Shown one piece after another: positions 10,501 to 22,051 of a stretch of DNA of 64,000 nt (position 1 is its first letter; every line of letters starts with the position of its first letter). Under the pieces are notes generated by a model. The model searched no databases. It worked only from the letters and a program-made list of their open reading frames with translations, and was not told the origin of the DNA. Both the position numbers and the translations under genes were made by a program. The stretch comes from Enoplolaimus lenunculus (taxonomy: Eukaryota > Nematoda > Enoplea > Enoplida > Thoracostomopsidae): NCBI GenBank assembly GCA_030248215.1, contig JASANG010000334.1, forward strand, positions 32,917-96,916. Reading direction: 5' to 3'.

Positions 10501-13500
10501 TAAAATCAACTCACTGAAATTTACAGTGTGGCTGACCTCAACGAATTGAAATAGTTCTTGATTATGACAACTTATACCTTTTACATAGCTGACTTTTGGT
10601 AAAGTACGGACAATATTGCCAAATTGAAACGTTAGGGCCATTAAACTGCTAACACCAAGTGTTATTCTTGCCGGAAGCGCTTTGGTGTCAATCCAAAATG
10701 CAATCCAACTGATAAAAACGCTTAAATATGTTGGTAAATACGCCTAAAATATATACAAACATTTAAGATATTTTTGAAATCAAAATATTCAGTCGTGTTG
10801 GGTTTGTGAAAATGTTACTTAAGTATTTACATAAGTTATACTTGAGTAATTACTTAAATTGTCGACTTAAGCAAGTACTTAAATTTTTGAGCAAAACCAA
10901 ATAAACGCCAAATGTGAGTCATTGTCATTAGGAACCTAGTAGTTGTGCTAAAGAGGCATCATCAGTCTATAATTTCAATTAGACCAAGGTTTAGTATACT
11001 TGAACGATTTATCGATATATCATATTTAGTCGGCGACTGAAGTACTTGCTAAACTGAAGTACACTTTTGAAAACGACAAAATGGTTAAGTAATTTAAGTA
11101 ATTACTTAGCATGTACTTAAGTACTAAATCGTACTTTATGTACTAAGTCGTACAGAGTTTAGAAATCGCAGCCGTTGCGTTCCAATTACGACGCAAGTTC
11201 TGCCTGATCACATATCACTTGCCTGTAAAATATAAAACGTATTTTGTCGTTTGAACACAACTCGAACTGTGAGTTGATCCCAAAATCCAGCTGAATACTG
11301 GGATCGATTTGCGACCGTACTCCATTTGAAAAGTACAAAATCTGGCAGTCGATAATCCCGAGGATCAGAATGAACCAAAGTGATTGCTGGATTTAGCCAA
11401 TGTAAGGTTACTTCTTTGGTATGATATGAATAACTTTCGAAAACTAACCAACATTCTTGACTGTCTGAAATTAACAAAAATTAAGCTATATTCACACGTG
11501 CAAGTTTTTGCTGCGAGAACTTGCAGTCGCAACTTGCACTTGCAAATTTTGTCTCGAATCCCGTTCGAAAACCATGCAGCTGCAAATAATCCATTAAAAA
11601 TCATAGCTAGGAATTTAGTTCACATCTGTGAATAACAGTGCGCGTTCAATGAATTTATTGCGGCCACTTTCTCATTGGCTGATGAAAAAATTCAAGTTCA
11701 GTGTGCAATTTACAGCTGCAAGTTCTCGTAGCAAAAACTTGCACGTGTGAATAGGGCCCAAAGTTTGTTGAATTCAAATTCTAGTTTGAGCTCTTATACA
11801 CTTTCTCAGTATATGTAAAGTTAAGTGCGGTATTCTCAAATGTGTGTAGAACCTATTACCAATATAGGATTTCAGACAAATGAACTACGCCAGCTACAAA
11901 TGTCAAACTCTAATCTCAATGCAAATAATTTGCCAAAATTTAAAGTTCTTGATTTGCTTGTTTGTAACTTATAGGTCCTATTACATACACTGTATATTCC
12001 AATGAGTTAATTAATCAATTCAGACGGAAAGTTAGTGATTTCTGAGTTAAACAACACAAAACTTTAGCTCACTATGAGCTTCGTTGATTTCGGTGAAGTT
12101 CATTAATTAACTCAGAATAAATGGAATCAACTTAGAATCTGAGTTCTAAAAGTCCTAACTCAGACTGAGTGATTCAACTCCTTCTTAGTTAGAATCAACT
12201 CACTGGAATTTACAGTGCACTAGATACAGGTGTCAATATGCATTTGGAAATATGCGCCTAAGACTTAGGTAAAGGCTTAAGCTTAGGTTTAGTCATAGGT
12301 TAACGTTTTCACAAACCTAACATTAAGTCTAAGTTGAAGCGTAAATTTTCGCCGAAATTCTAAAAAAGATTTGGTTTTTCGATAAATTTAATTTAAATAT
12401 ATTTTGTGTATTTTTACTTTATTCTTTTGAGAATCTTTTTTAACTCAAATGCGCAAAATTGCAAACGGAAGTACAATTTGAAACATTTGATACACATAAA
12501 GTTTACTCTTTAAAAAAACTTGAGGCTGAACCTCCTGCTTCCGCCTACACTGTAACTTTCAGTGAGTTGATTTTAACTTAGTTTGAGTTGAATCACTCAG
12601 TGTGACATAGGACTATCAGAACTCACAGTTTTGAGTTGATTCAATTCATTCTGAGTTAATTATAAATTAACTCACCAAGAGTCAACTCAACTCGGAATGA
12701 GAATTAACTCAACTGAGAATGAGTTAATGTTTAATAATTCAGAAATAACCAACTCGCTGGCTGAATTGATTAATCAACTCATTGGAATTTACAGTGTAGT
12801 CACAATCTCGTCCGTCTTATGACGCTATTCAAAACTGCGAGAAAGCCGACTTACCAAACGGAAAAAATGTCAAATCCATATTACAGGGTCCTACTACACG
12901 AACGCGATAATTGAGCCAAACAGTACCGTTGGGAAATATTTGTAGGAGAACATTTTGTTCCGGGGACGCGTGTACCACAGTTTTTTTACTGTTTGAAAAA
13001 CAAACGTTCGGAGTCCACAAATACGGCACCATTTCCACATCCAATGACATCATTGGTCGACACGGATCTTTATCGGCGTACGCGAGACGTCGATCACGCC
13101 ATATCGCACTGAACCACACGTCAGTTGTGAACGATGACGTAATTTCGCTAATTTCAGATATGTCTTGGACGGTGATTTCAACTCCAACGCGTACTGGCGG
13201 ATCTGGAAGTGTATTTTTTTCGTATGATGGCCCGAATAGCTCTCGAATAAGGTAGTCTTGTTTGGCAGAGGCGTTCGCTGCGTTGTCGGTACAATTGTTG
13301 ACACGACTATCAGGTAAGCTTGTGTCTGTGGTACTTGCAGTAGCTTGTGGCGATGTTGTAGCTTGTGGATCTGTAAAAAATTACGCTCTATGAAATTTAG
13401 TCAACTCTTGTATGCTTTTCAAAATTGTTGGATTTAAAGGTTTGGCTTACAAAAATTTAGGCAATGATTTAGGCAAAGGTTGAGGCACAGGCGTAGACTC

Positions 13501-14475
13501 TGGCAGTGATTTTCTAAACCTGAGTCTATCAGATAATGTCGAATTAAAAGGAAGGTAACATGGGCCAGTGTAAAGCGTTTAACTTATGCACACGCGTTTG
13601 GATTTAGGAATATGCTTATACTACTGTTACGCTCCTCAAAATAACATTGGCGTAGTGTTTACTGCGAGCAACTAATTGCAAATTGAGTACGTGCAATAGA
13701 TACACAATGTACAGCGTTTAATAATTGTACAAGGATGTCTTGAACTAAATCACGGCAAGGCATGCAATCCCACTCCGGTTTGAACGTCAAGCTCCTATAC
13801 CCGAGCTATGATTTTAAATGTCGAATCCGGCGTTCGAATGCTACCTTGAAATTAGATATTTACTGAAATCGTTGATATTCATACACTGTAAATTCCAGCG
13901 AGTTGATTAATCAACTCATATAGAAAATAAGATATTTCTGGTTATTTCTGAGTTAAGAACAGTAAACAATAACTTACTCTGAGATGGTTTAATTCCGTTA
14001 CATGATTAATTAACTCACAATGAGTTCACTCAATTGACAGTTATCAGTTCTGAAAGACCTAATTCAAAGCTCAGACTTGTAAATACAACTCATTCTGAGT
14101 TAAAATCAACTCACTGGAACTATACAGCGTACAAGAAAGGCTTTAAAAATGTCCAAAATAAGGTAAAAATGGATTGTTACCTTGTGAATTTCTTTGGGGT
14201 CGCAATAATTTCGCCTGTGGGTCGTCGTTGTCGTCGTCCCAGTTTACGTTTCGGGGTAACCGAAGCGATGTTGGAATGCAAGATATCAATTGAATAACAC
14301 CATGTAAACAAGCGATCCAAAGGATAACTTTAACTATGGTTCTTTGGCATTTCAATGAAGTAGATTTAGCTGATCCGCTTGATTTAACTGTTGTACGCCA
14401 TATCTGATATGCCATCAATGATAAATATAATCTAAACATTAATTGTTTTTGGCTCTGGTACACATTGGTCCACAT
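7559..14475 (-). CDS. Cys-loop ligand-gated anion channel subunit (ACC/LGC-like)
   Basis: Five exons join in frame to 604 residues: 14475-14181, 13370-12855, 11464-11223, 10743-10578 and 8154-7559 (stop included). A hydrophobic signal segment lies near residues 47-66. The ligand-binding domain shows [26 protein letters not shown] and [13 protein letters not shown]. The Cys-loop is C261-C275 with exactly 13 residues between, split across exons 2 and 3. TM1 is about 346-369; PAR (375-377) before TM2 (378-397) is the anion-selectivity motif. TM2-TM3 reads [20 protein letters not shown], closest in my memory to nematode acetylcholine-gated chloride channels (ACC and LGC-46 group). TM3 is about 408-432 and TM4 about 578-597, with a Ser/Thr-rich cytoplasmic loop of about 145 residues between. 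Intron 3 uses a GC donor (CAG then GCAAGT). The start at 14475 is the first Met of the open frame; Met21 is an alternative. The ligand is inferred only by family. Confidence 0.88.
8169..8393. mobile_element. C-element inside channel intron 4, next to the exon 5 acceptor
   Basis: It runs from AGGGTTTTGCTATATTTTTG to AAGTATGGCGCAACCCT with GTCCGTC/GACGGAC-rich arms. Its left end lies only 14 bp from the exon 5 boundary at 8154, so part of the intron's pyrimidine tract comes from the element. Confidence 0.75.
8395..8617. mobile_element. C-element, second adjacent copy
   Basis: Ends AGGGTGGCACTATG and AAGTATAGCGCCACCCT. It is separated from the previous copy by a single base, suggesting insertion at or next to the earlier element. 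Confidence 0.75.
8899..9362 (+). mobile_element. TCE type 1b, compound, longest telomere-like run in the window
   Basis: Two left-end sequences (about 8899 and 8992) precede one right end (CCCGGCCATGTTCTATACATGG), so the copy looks rearranged or nested. Positions about 9073-9226 hold about 25 consecutive near-perfect GCCTAA units. It lies in channel intron 4. Confidence 0.8.
9634..10030. mobile_element. B-element interrupted by a TCE
   Basis: The left end (CACTGTTAATTCCAATGAG) is followed after about 40 bp by the type 2 TCE at 9678-9843. The rest of the B-element resumes to a TTAATTTACTGTGTA terminus. The B-element is the older insertion. Confidence 0.5.
9678..9843 (-). mobile_element. TCE type 2, left end degraded
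   Basis: The right end CGACCATAAAAGTAACGTTGGCC is clear. The left end has lost the GTTACTTTTAGGG block but keeps AAAAGAGTAGGCTTACG. Confidence 0.6.
10043..10224 (-). mobile_element. TCE type 1a
   Basis: Ends are GACCCATATAGAGATCAG and GGCACTGGCCTATACATTGGCC. The core is short and decayed, with four recognisable TTAGGC units. It lies in channel intron 4. Confidence 0.65.
10294..10529. mobile_element. B-element in channel intron 4
   Basis: It opens with CATTGTAAATTCCAATGAG and closes with CACTGAAATTTACAGTG. The arms are imperfect inverted repeats dense in GAGTTGA/TCAACTC. It ends about 50 bp from exon 4. Confidence 0.75.
10810..11155. mobile_element. ACTTAAGTA-rich foldback in channel intron 3
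   Basis: Clusters of AAGTACTTAAGTAATTAC-like palindromes mark both ends (10815-10885 and 11040-11150) around an unrelated centre. It fills most of the GC-AG intron. I know of no other copy in the window. Confidence 0.45.
11832..11985. mobile_element. F-element, decayed
   Basis: The left arm ATTCTCAAATGTGTGTAGAA is clear; the right arm survives only as a TATAGGTCCTATTACA remnant. It lies in channel intron 2. Confidence 0.5.
11988..12218. mobile_element. B-element in channel intron 2
   Basis: Complete, from CACTGTATATTCCAATGAG to CACTGGAATTTACAGTG, and directly adjoining the F-element remnant on its left. Confidence 0.75.
12548..12797. mobile_element. B-element in channel intron 2, second copy
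   Basis: Complete, from CACTGTAACTTTCAGTGAG to CATTGGAATTTACAGTG, in opposite orientation to the copy at 11988-12218. Confidence 0.78.
13561..13651 (-). mobile_element. TCE fragment in channel intron 1
   Basis: A short copy with a GGGCCAGTGTAAAG left end and a CTGTTACGCTCCTCAAAATAACATTGG right end. Only a trace of the TTAGG core remains. The two ends resemble different TCE types (1a left, 2 right). Confidence 0.45.
13700..13890 (+). mobile_element. SINE-like repeat, copy 2
   Basis: It matches the copy at 2944-3140 through CAGCGTTTAATAATTGTAC, CGTCAAGCTCCTATA and GCGTTCGAATGCTACC. The A box is degraded, so this copy is probably dead. It lies in channel intron 1. Confidence 0.5.
13884..14130. 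mobile_element. B-element in channel intron 1
   Basis: It runs from CACTGTAAATTCCAGCGAG to CACTGGAACTATACAGCG and ends about 50 bp inside the intron from exon 1. Confidence 0.72.
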
Positions 14476-14554
14476 TTAATGGCTATGGGTTGCGCCGTAA
14501 TCGCCCCCGAACGCCGCGCGCCGGTACCCGGAACCATAGACTGATTAAAAGTTG

Positions 14555-14807
14555 GGCCAATGTTACGTTAAGGGGCGTAACAGTAGATTAAGCGTATTCC
14601 TAAGCCTAATCCTTGAACCTAAGCGTTGCAAAAATGTGTTCCTAAGCCTAAGCCTAAGCCTAAGCCTACGCCCAAGCCTAAAGCGTTGCAAAAATGAGTT
14701 CCCAAGCCTAAGCCTAAGATCAAGCAAAAATAATGTAATCTACAATCTAAACCTACTATTTTATAGACCCACCCGAAACCTGGATGTCCCTTAAAGAAAC
14801 ATGGCCC
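14555..14807 (+). mobile_element. TCE type 2, upstream of channel exon 1
   Basis: A complete copy with GGCCAATGTTACGTTAAGGG and GTCCCTTAAAGAAACATGGCC ends. It sits about 80 bp 5' of the assigned channel start, so it may overlap the promoter or leader. Confidence 0.78.
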
Positions 14808-14906
14808 AAAAGTTGCCGTATGCCGTTGGGCTCCACCGCATGCTGCCGAACACCGCCGCACGACGCTGGACGCCGTGTCGCGCTGCAGAAGCCGCTATGC
14901 GTTGCT

Positions 14907-15078
14907 CAGTGGCGGATCCAGGATCTCAAAATGGGGGGGGCCAAATTTCACAGGTAATAAACGTATTTTGACCCACACACAAACCACGAACTGTTGTCAC
15001 AAAATTGCTATATAATTTTTGTCGAGATGCTGTTGGGGGTCATGGCCGGGTTAGCCCCTCCCCATGGATCCGCCATTG
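14907..15078. mobile_element. GGATCC-ended foldback element
   Basis: CAGTGGCGGATCCAGGA at the left is mirrored by CATGGATCCGCCATTG at the right. The inner halves are G-runs and C-runs (GGGGGGGCC against AGCCCCTCCCC). Confidence 0.6.
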
Positions 15079-15171
15079 GCGTTGCTAAACAAAAATATAG
15101 GCAAAATCTATTTGGTGGCGAGCGGCGGCATGCGACAATTTTATAAAAAATTACCGTGCCACGCACCGGCG

Positions 15172-15585
15172 TCTGGCGGAACAGCATTATAAACATATTC
15201 CTAAGCCTAAGCCTAAGCCTAAGCGTAAGCGTAAGAATGAGCATATTCGTAAGCCTAAGCCTAAGCCTAAGCATAAGAATGAGCATATTCCTAAGCCTAA
15301 GCCTAAGCCTAAGCATAAGAATGAGCATATTCCTAAGCCTAAGCCTAAGCCTAAGCCTAAGCGTAAGAATGAGCATATTCGTAAGCCTAAGCCTAAGCCT
15401 AAGCCTAAGCGTAAGAATGAGCATATTCGTAAGCCTAAGCCTAAGCCTAAGCCTAAGCGTAAGAATAAGTATATTCGTAAGCCTAAGCTTAAACCTAAGC
15501 CAAGCAAAAAAAGTAATCTAAAGCTTAAGCTTACTCTATTGCAGTCCCACAGAAAAACGTTCCGCCTCTGATCTTTACATGCGCC
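15172..15585 (+). mobile_element. TCE type 1a, left end truncated, periodic core
   Basis: The left terminus is missing; it begins at TCTGGCGGAACAGCATTATA. The right end, CCGCCTCTGATCTTTACATG, is intact. The core has six to seven blocks of GCCTAA runs separated by GCGTAAGAATGAGCATATTC. Confidence 0.75.
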
Positions 15586-16006
15586 CTTTGGCTACGCGTA
15601 AGCCCTAATTTCGGAAAAGTGCACAAGAGTCAGAGCTTGAAAGAAGCGATTGGCAGGTGCGGATTTAAATCATTAACTAGACACAATTGTTGCCGATTCA
15701 ACTGAAGTTTTGAAGCGAGTTAAAATGAACGTACTTTGACTTTAAAACATTTAATATCCATAAAAGAATGCTTATTTTGTTATATCTGTTCGTATAAAAA
15801 TTTTAGTTATTTTAAAGGAAACGGCCTACAGGCAGTGATGGATCCACAAATTTGTTAAATACGGAACCGTGCGATACATAATTGTGGAAAACAACTCAGT
15901 AGCGAAGCGAGCGAAAAGCCAAACGCAATTTCGGAACCATACCGTTCGCACAAAATTTGGGTTTGGACCAGTATTGGTCCGAAGATGCTTTGACGCCTGA
16001 TAACAT
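15586..16006. other. Non-genic DNA with GGATCC/AGCGAAGCGAGCG repeat remnants
   Basis: Contains TGATGGATCCACAAATTTG (15836) and AGCGAAGCGAGCGAAAAGCC (15902), short motifs seen at many other places (for example 6450, 16985, 19957, 34235 and 45785). No gene was recognised. Confidence 0.4.
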
Positions 16007-16410
16007 ACTGTAGTGACCCGAATAAGAGGGGGTAATGAGAGGAGGGTCCCCATTTTGAGTCCGATCAATAGGAATCCGTATCCCTAATAAAAGTCTGTAA
16101 GCGGATAGAGTCCCTAAACCGAAATTAGAGTCCATAAATGTCAATTATCCCTAATTGAAGCGCATTACTGACTAGTGGACCGAATAATCTTGAGTTCGAG
16201 ATTTTAAAGTGCACTTAAGTTTTGAAAGCAACATTCCAAAGTATAAACTTGCATTATCGGTCAAGCTTTTGATGCAAGGCAAAAAACGTTTAATTCAACG
16301 GATCAGGTTGAAAATAAACAACAGTCCGTAACCGAATAACAAAGGGGGGTACCCTCTGGAGAGGCCAAATAAATATTAGTCCACCCCCTCTTATTCGGGT
16401 CACTACAGTA
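16007..16410. mobile_element. D-element, complete
   Basis: A perfect-looking terminal inverted repeat, TACTGTAGTGACCCGAATAA at the left and its complement at the right, with AGAGGGGG/CCCCCTCT following. Subterminal blocks include GGATAGAGTCCCTAAAC. There is no coding capacity. Confidence 0.8.
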
Positions 16411-16606
16411 GCTTTGTTCAGTATACTGAAACTATATACTCTTATCTGACAGTTGTGATATGAAATAATGCTAACAGAATTCAAAAACGTCTATAGGGAG
16501 CTATTTAGGCTATTAATAGGTTTTTTATTGTTCTAAAATGATTTAAGCTTAATTTGAACATTTCTCTTGAATTTTTGTATTGTAAACTTTAGTGTAGTTT
16601 CGTCTC

Positions 16607-16790
16607 ATGCTCGTAGCCAGCTCACTTTGCTAGGGGGCTATAAAATTTTCAGGAGAGGCATTCAAAGGTTTTCAATGAGGTGCAAGCAAGGTTGAAAACT
16701 TTCTAGGGGGCCAAAATGTTTCCAGAAGTGGGGCTGAGCCCCTCTACCACCCCCTTAGACGCCCCCAGGTTACGGGCCCGAGTTTCGTTA
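16607..16790. mobile_element. G-family element
   Basis: From CGTAGCCAGCTCACTTTGC to GGTTACGGGCCCG, with AGGTTGAAAACTTTCTAGGG inside. This is the clearest copy of the family in the window. Confidence 0.5.
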
Positions 16791-19264
16791 TAGTTGAAAT
16801 TTGACAATTTTACGGTAATTTTTCAAAATAAATTTTCATTTTCGGCTTTATTCTCGCAGCAACAATATCGCACAATTTTACCATCGAAACTTAGGCTTGA
16901 AAAACAATTGTTCGATTGAAAAAAACAATCAACCTTCCACCCTTTTAATCGGTTCACTACAGGATGTAACAGTGAAAAAGGTAACAAGCAAAGCGAGCGA
17001 GAATCCAAACGCAAACGAAGCGCACGAGGAACCGAACGCCAGTTTAGTACTAAATCTTAATGCAAAAGTTAGATGATATTCTCTGTTGGAGGGTGCGGCG
17101 TGGCCTGTGTTTCGTGTCCCCTCCTCAGATTCACTAGATTTATAAGTTCCAAAATGGCCGTATATTTTAAAGTGACGTTTCGTCTGTAGACAAAATCCTA
17201 GACGCGTTAAATAATTAGCGTTAAACTTAAGAAAAAGACAGTTTTTCTTCACAGTGAACCTAATTAGCTTATTCAGCTGCTAGGTTGATATTCTCATCTG
17301 TGTATAGCATCCATCACACGTTTGCGGTAGGTTATCAAACAGACGAACTAGCGCAAATGTGTCAAATAACGAAAAATATGCTAAATTAACACCATCGCGA
17401 ACTGGTTTAAATGTTACATCTGCAAGACCTATCGCTAACTGATGATTGGTGCTCGTGCTACACGCATTTGAGGACACTGGCTCTAGTGGGTGGCCCTATG
17501 GCTGGAAATAAAAAAGGTACACCTACCAACTAATCTATGCTGAGACGTTCAATTGTAGAACGTTTCATAACGCTGATATGATTGTAATTAAATACCGAAC
17601 GCGTAAAACAACTGAAAACTTTCTCAACACATCTATATTATTAAAGGCGAAACGCCCCACATACGTATTTTGGGCAACTTTCCAGCATTACTTTGTTTAC
17701 AATATTTTCTCACAGCAGAACTGTGATTGTTTTATAGAAAGAAAATTTGCATGCAGACTGTTGTGAGTTCGCTAACTTTTGCGAATTACACATAGTTGGC
17801 ATAACAAGTTTCAGTTATGCAGGGGAATGTAAAAAAGTGTCTTCTCAAAAATATAATAATATAAAATCACATAAAAATAAATCAATACCAAACTTCCGAT
17901 GCAATATTTTTTAGGATTAATTTGCAGTTTGCACATAACCGCATGACAAAACTGCTGATGCCAACCCCAACCAGCCAGTTATACTACCAGCACCATCTCC
18001 GTGGGGTAAGGATCAAGTTGTTCCGATTAAATTTTCCTAAGAGGCGACCCCACAAATTTCAGTCCCGCAACCATGAATATCTCCGAAGAAAGAATTCTTT
18101 TAATGCTGGCAATAATTTTTACCGTCCATAAAGACGTTCCGAAAATGAACTGTATCCACCCTCGGTCAATCGCCGGAGTTTCGACCCCCCACACTTTCCT
18201 CGAGGGGCTTTGTTCCGTTTATCGGCTGAGGACGTGGCTTAGAAACTTTGGAGCCCTCATTACGGCAAAAGTAATGTTCAAATATTAAAGCCATACATCA
18301 GCATGGCAAAATCGGTGTTTTTTTGCATTTTTAAGCAATAAGAATTGTATCAATAGACCCGTTCTTACACAAAACCGCTAACTCCCGTACACTAGCGGAT
18401 TCAGAGGGGTGGCGGCGGCGGCGTACGCCCCACCGCGTCAGAAATTTTTTGTGATAAAATGGTAAGGTCACTTACAATTTTCTTACTCAGATAATTGGCA
18501 CATATATAGCATACAGTAAAAATTGCGTTTCCTAACTTTTGCCAGCCCGCCTATTCCCGTCATAAAATAATGCATCGGCCATTGTTCTCATAGCAAGCTT
18601 GACTTAGTACGAGACTAAAAATATTTAGTGCTTTAAGTATACAAGTGTTTCCGATGACTTACAAGAGAGGTTGAAACTTTTCTAAAACGGTCCAATTTTT
18701 GCTTGGGGATCATCATCCCTGCCCTCTGTTGTCTACTGACCTGTTTACCAACTATCCTTGATCTGGCGTATGCGGTGTTGCGGTCTGTTTCATAGCTTGT
18801 TCTACTTTGAACAGGTACTGCGTACAGGGACGTATACGAGGGCTGATACGGAAAATATATCCCTCAAATTTTCTCAAAGACTCAAAAACACTATTACCAG
18901 CTGTAAAATAAATTGCATAACTCAGCCATATTTTCTCGCTCTATGCGCTCTCGCGCAGGCAATCTTTAGACGTTGGTTTATACGTTCCGAAACCAAATGC
19001 TAACTACACCATCGTGTGTATATTGTACATCGCAAGTCGGAAAATAGGGTTATTGTAAGAACACATCGGGTTTAAGTTTTGTAATAAAAACGATCTGGCA
19101 ATTATTTATAACATCAAATTGACCTTTTAACTTTGATCATTTCTTGGTTGTTTTTAATTCATTTTTATTAACCCTTTAACTCATAGAGTATACTATAAGC
19201 AACGAAATACAAGTAATATATGAGCAAAAGTGATACTGTGAGCAGTGTTTAAAATTTTAATATA
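16791..19264. other. Gene-poor stretch, remnants only
   Basis: I see scattered repeat fragments: AGCGAGCGAGAATCCAAACG at 16985, an F-element arm near 17410-17475, a G-family copy at 18590-18735, and an ATACGTATTTTGGGCAACTTTCC block near 17660 that recurs in the collagen arms. No convincing gene. Confidence 0.45.
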
Positions 19265-19702
19265 TACTGTAATTACCCGAATAAGAGGCAGGTGCGTTTT
19301 GAGTCCCAATCAATAGGAGACCGTGTTCTTAATAAGAGCCCGTAAGCGGATAGAGTCCCTAAACTCTAGTTACAGTTCATAAATGTCAATTATCCATAAA
19401 TATAGCGCATAAATGACTCCAGAACCAAATAAAGTTGAGTTCGAAACTTTAAAGCGTACGTAAATTTTGAAAGTAACATTCCAAAGTAACCTTGCATTAT
19501 CGATCAAGCTACTGACACAAGACAAATAAACGTTTAATTCAACGGATAGTTGCAATACTGGATATGTATAAGTAAACGAATGGCGGCGGAGGCCGCGTTA
19601 AAAATAAATAACAGTCTGTAACCGAATAACAGGGGGGCACCTTCTGGAGACGCCAAATAAATATCAGCCCTCCTCCCCCCTTTTATTCGCGTCAATACAG
19701 TA
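19265..19702. mobile_element. D-element
   Basis: Ends TACTGTAATTACCCGAATAA and TTATTCGCGTCAATACAGTA. Same orientation as 16007-16410, and more diverged at the ends. Confidence 0.75.
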
Positions 19703-19882
19703 CCCGCAGTGCAAAATCTCTACAAGACGTCAGAGCAGCCGTCGGGTTCGAGCATCAAGCTTCTATAGCAGAGTGGTCATCGAAAAACGCCGTCCACCTG
19801 AAAGACTCGCAATCGAATCTTACCTTGAAAGTGCATCTCATATCAGATTGAAAATGCTCACGTGAGAAAGGATTAATGGAAA
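19702..19882 (+). mobile_element. SINE-like repeat, copy 3
   Basis: Shares CATCAAGCTTCTATAGCAGAGTGG (A-box region), a B-box-like CAATCGAATCTTACC and the GTGAGAAAGGATTAA tail with the copy at 2944-3140. It abuts a D-element terminus. Confidence 0.5.
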
Positions 19883-19916
19883 AATTCTCAGTTAGTATCT
19901 ATAACAACAATTGAAC

Positions 19917-20520
19917 AGTGGTGGATTCAGAAATTTTTTAATAGTGAAAAAAGCTTACGAGCGAAGCGAACGATAAACTAAACGCTGATTCGCGAATAAA
20001 TCGCAGAACAAGATTTTCGTTTTGATGCCCGTTGGACGGTTAAGGCTGTGTCACTCCCGTTGTTTATGCTACTTCCAGTGGGAGCTCTACAGGACTGTTT
20101 GCGGGCAAACGAAAAAAGGCACTGAGCGGTGTTAATAGCCGCAGCGGCGGATCCGGAAATTTCTGACAGCGGAAGCGGGCTGGCGAAACGTTTATGAAAC
20201 GTAATTTTTACTGTGTGCCATATATGTGCCAATTTTCTGAATTAGTACTATTGTAATGTATACTTTACCAATTTATCACAAAAAATTTTCTGATGGGGGG
20301 TTGTCGACACAAATATAAAAAAATTTTAAAGATGTGGTAGCTAAATCCCCTAGAATTGAAAACGTTCGTTGGTAAGTTTGCTGGAGTCAACCAGCACAGA
20401 AGTTCACATTGCACTGAACAAACTTCGACCTGGCTAGCAACGAGATGGCATTGCGTAAACTTTATTGGGAACGTCGCTCCATGATAGATCATACACGGAC
20501 CGTTTTTCTGTGAGACAATA
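19917..20520. other. Non-genic DNA with GGATCC-ended remnants
   Basis: Two GTGGATTCAG/GCGGATCCGG motifs (19921 and about 20145) and an AGCGAAGCGAACG block mark decayed elements. Nothing else was recognised. Confidence 0.4.
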
Positions 20521-20964
20521 GTACTGTATTGAACAGAATAAGAGGGGGGACTGATATTTATTTGGTTTCTCCAGAGGGTACCCCCTTGTTATTCAGTTGG
20601 ACTGTTATTTATTTTTAGCCACGCTCCGGCACCCTTCGTTACTGATATATATCCGGCACTGCAACTATCCGTTGAATTAAACGTTTATTTGTGTTGTGTC
20701 AATAGCTTGAGCGATAGTGCAAGGTTATAAGTAGGAATGTGCTTTCAAAACTTAAGTACGCTTTAAAGTTTCGAAGTCAAATTATTTGGTTCTGGAGTCA
20801 TTAATGCGCTACAATTAGGGATAATTGACATTTATGGACTCTAATTAAGGTTTAAGGATTCTATCCGCTTACAGACTCTTATTAGGGATACGGACTCCTA
20901 TTGATACGGACCCAAAATGGGACCCCCCTCTTATTACCCCCCTCTTATTCGGGTCAATACAGTA
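20521..20964. mobile_element. D-element, inverted orientation
   Basis: Internal order (TTTGGTTTCTCCAGAGGGTACC first, GGATAGAG complement last) shows it lies opposite to the two preceding copies. Ends are TACTGTATTGAACAGAATAA and TTATTCGGGTCAATACAGTA. Confidence 0.75.
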
Positions 20965-22051
20965 GAGTGAACTTACGCTTAGGAATATGATTATGCTACT
21001 GTTACGGCCCGGATATATATGGATTAGCGGGGGGTCTATGTAATCTATCCCATCGGTTCCCACAAAACTAATACCTCCATCTTAAGATTACATACAAAAA
21101 AACCAGGGTGGAAACGGATCCCAGTGTGCAAACAATTCATCGGGCTGTGTAAAACTTTGTAACAAACAATTGCGGATACACCGAACATTTTCAGATTTAC
21201 GATGAATTTCGTAATTTTTATTTCATTTCGAACACTCGCTGCATATCTGTAATGAAAAATTGCGAGATATATACGTTGATTTACACCTAATTTTTGAGCA
21301 TAGAAATAGTTTTCGCAACCAGGTAATAGTTAAAACCGACCTTCTATTCCAGCTTAAACAGCTTTTAGTGTGAGCTGTTTATTTTTTAGCTTTTATATAA
21401 AGCGCTGTCGTGTATAATTTGGTGACAAAAAAGCCGACATGAGTGCAGTCACTAATTAATATAAGACCCGGAACACGCACTACAAGCCAGTAGCCAGCTC
21501 ATCTTACTCAAGACGCGAAAAAATTTATGACGGGGAATAACAATGGTTTTCGTTGACTTACGAGCAAGGTTCAAAATTTTGAAAATTTTCAAGGGGGGCA
21601 TAATTTGTTAATAGGGGCTCAGCCGCCCCGGCCGCTTCCACTTTAGCTACGGGTCGGGGGTCCACTGGTTGTCAACAATAGAGACTCAAATCAACTGAAG
21701 GCAACATTGTGGTTGATGTTCAACTCGGATTGAATTTTTGTTAGAAAATACTGTGCTATTAAAACAGCTCCAGTAAACTGTGATGCGTTCTATACCAATT
21801 TCGAAGTTGGGGTGGCGGGCGTTGCGTTACCGCCTGTTGAAAATTCCCAGGAACCCCTACGACAAAATTTCGTAAACGGGTTAAACTCTCAACCCCCTCC
21901 CCCCGTCTGCGATACGACTATTTGAAATATACGTAGTAGCACAAGAACCAGAATTCAGAATGGGTACCAATCGCAATATATATCTCGGGGGTCGGGACAA
22001 GATCTATACTCTTTGAACATTGAACTGCAATTCTGATTAGTACTGTTGTTA
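20965..22051. other. Non-genic DNA with one TCE end and one G-family copy
   Basis: A solitary TCE terminus (AATATGATTATGCTACTGTTACGG) sits near 20980-21008. A G-family copy is at 21490-21655. The rest is unassigned. Confidence 0.4.

Noticed and set aside
17928-18004. Possible 77-bp exon between TTTGCAG and GTAAGG
   Set aside because: Splice-like borders only. The peptide matches nothing I know and no neighbouring exons could be found.
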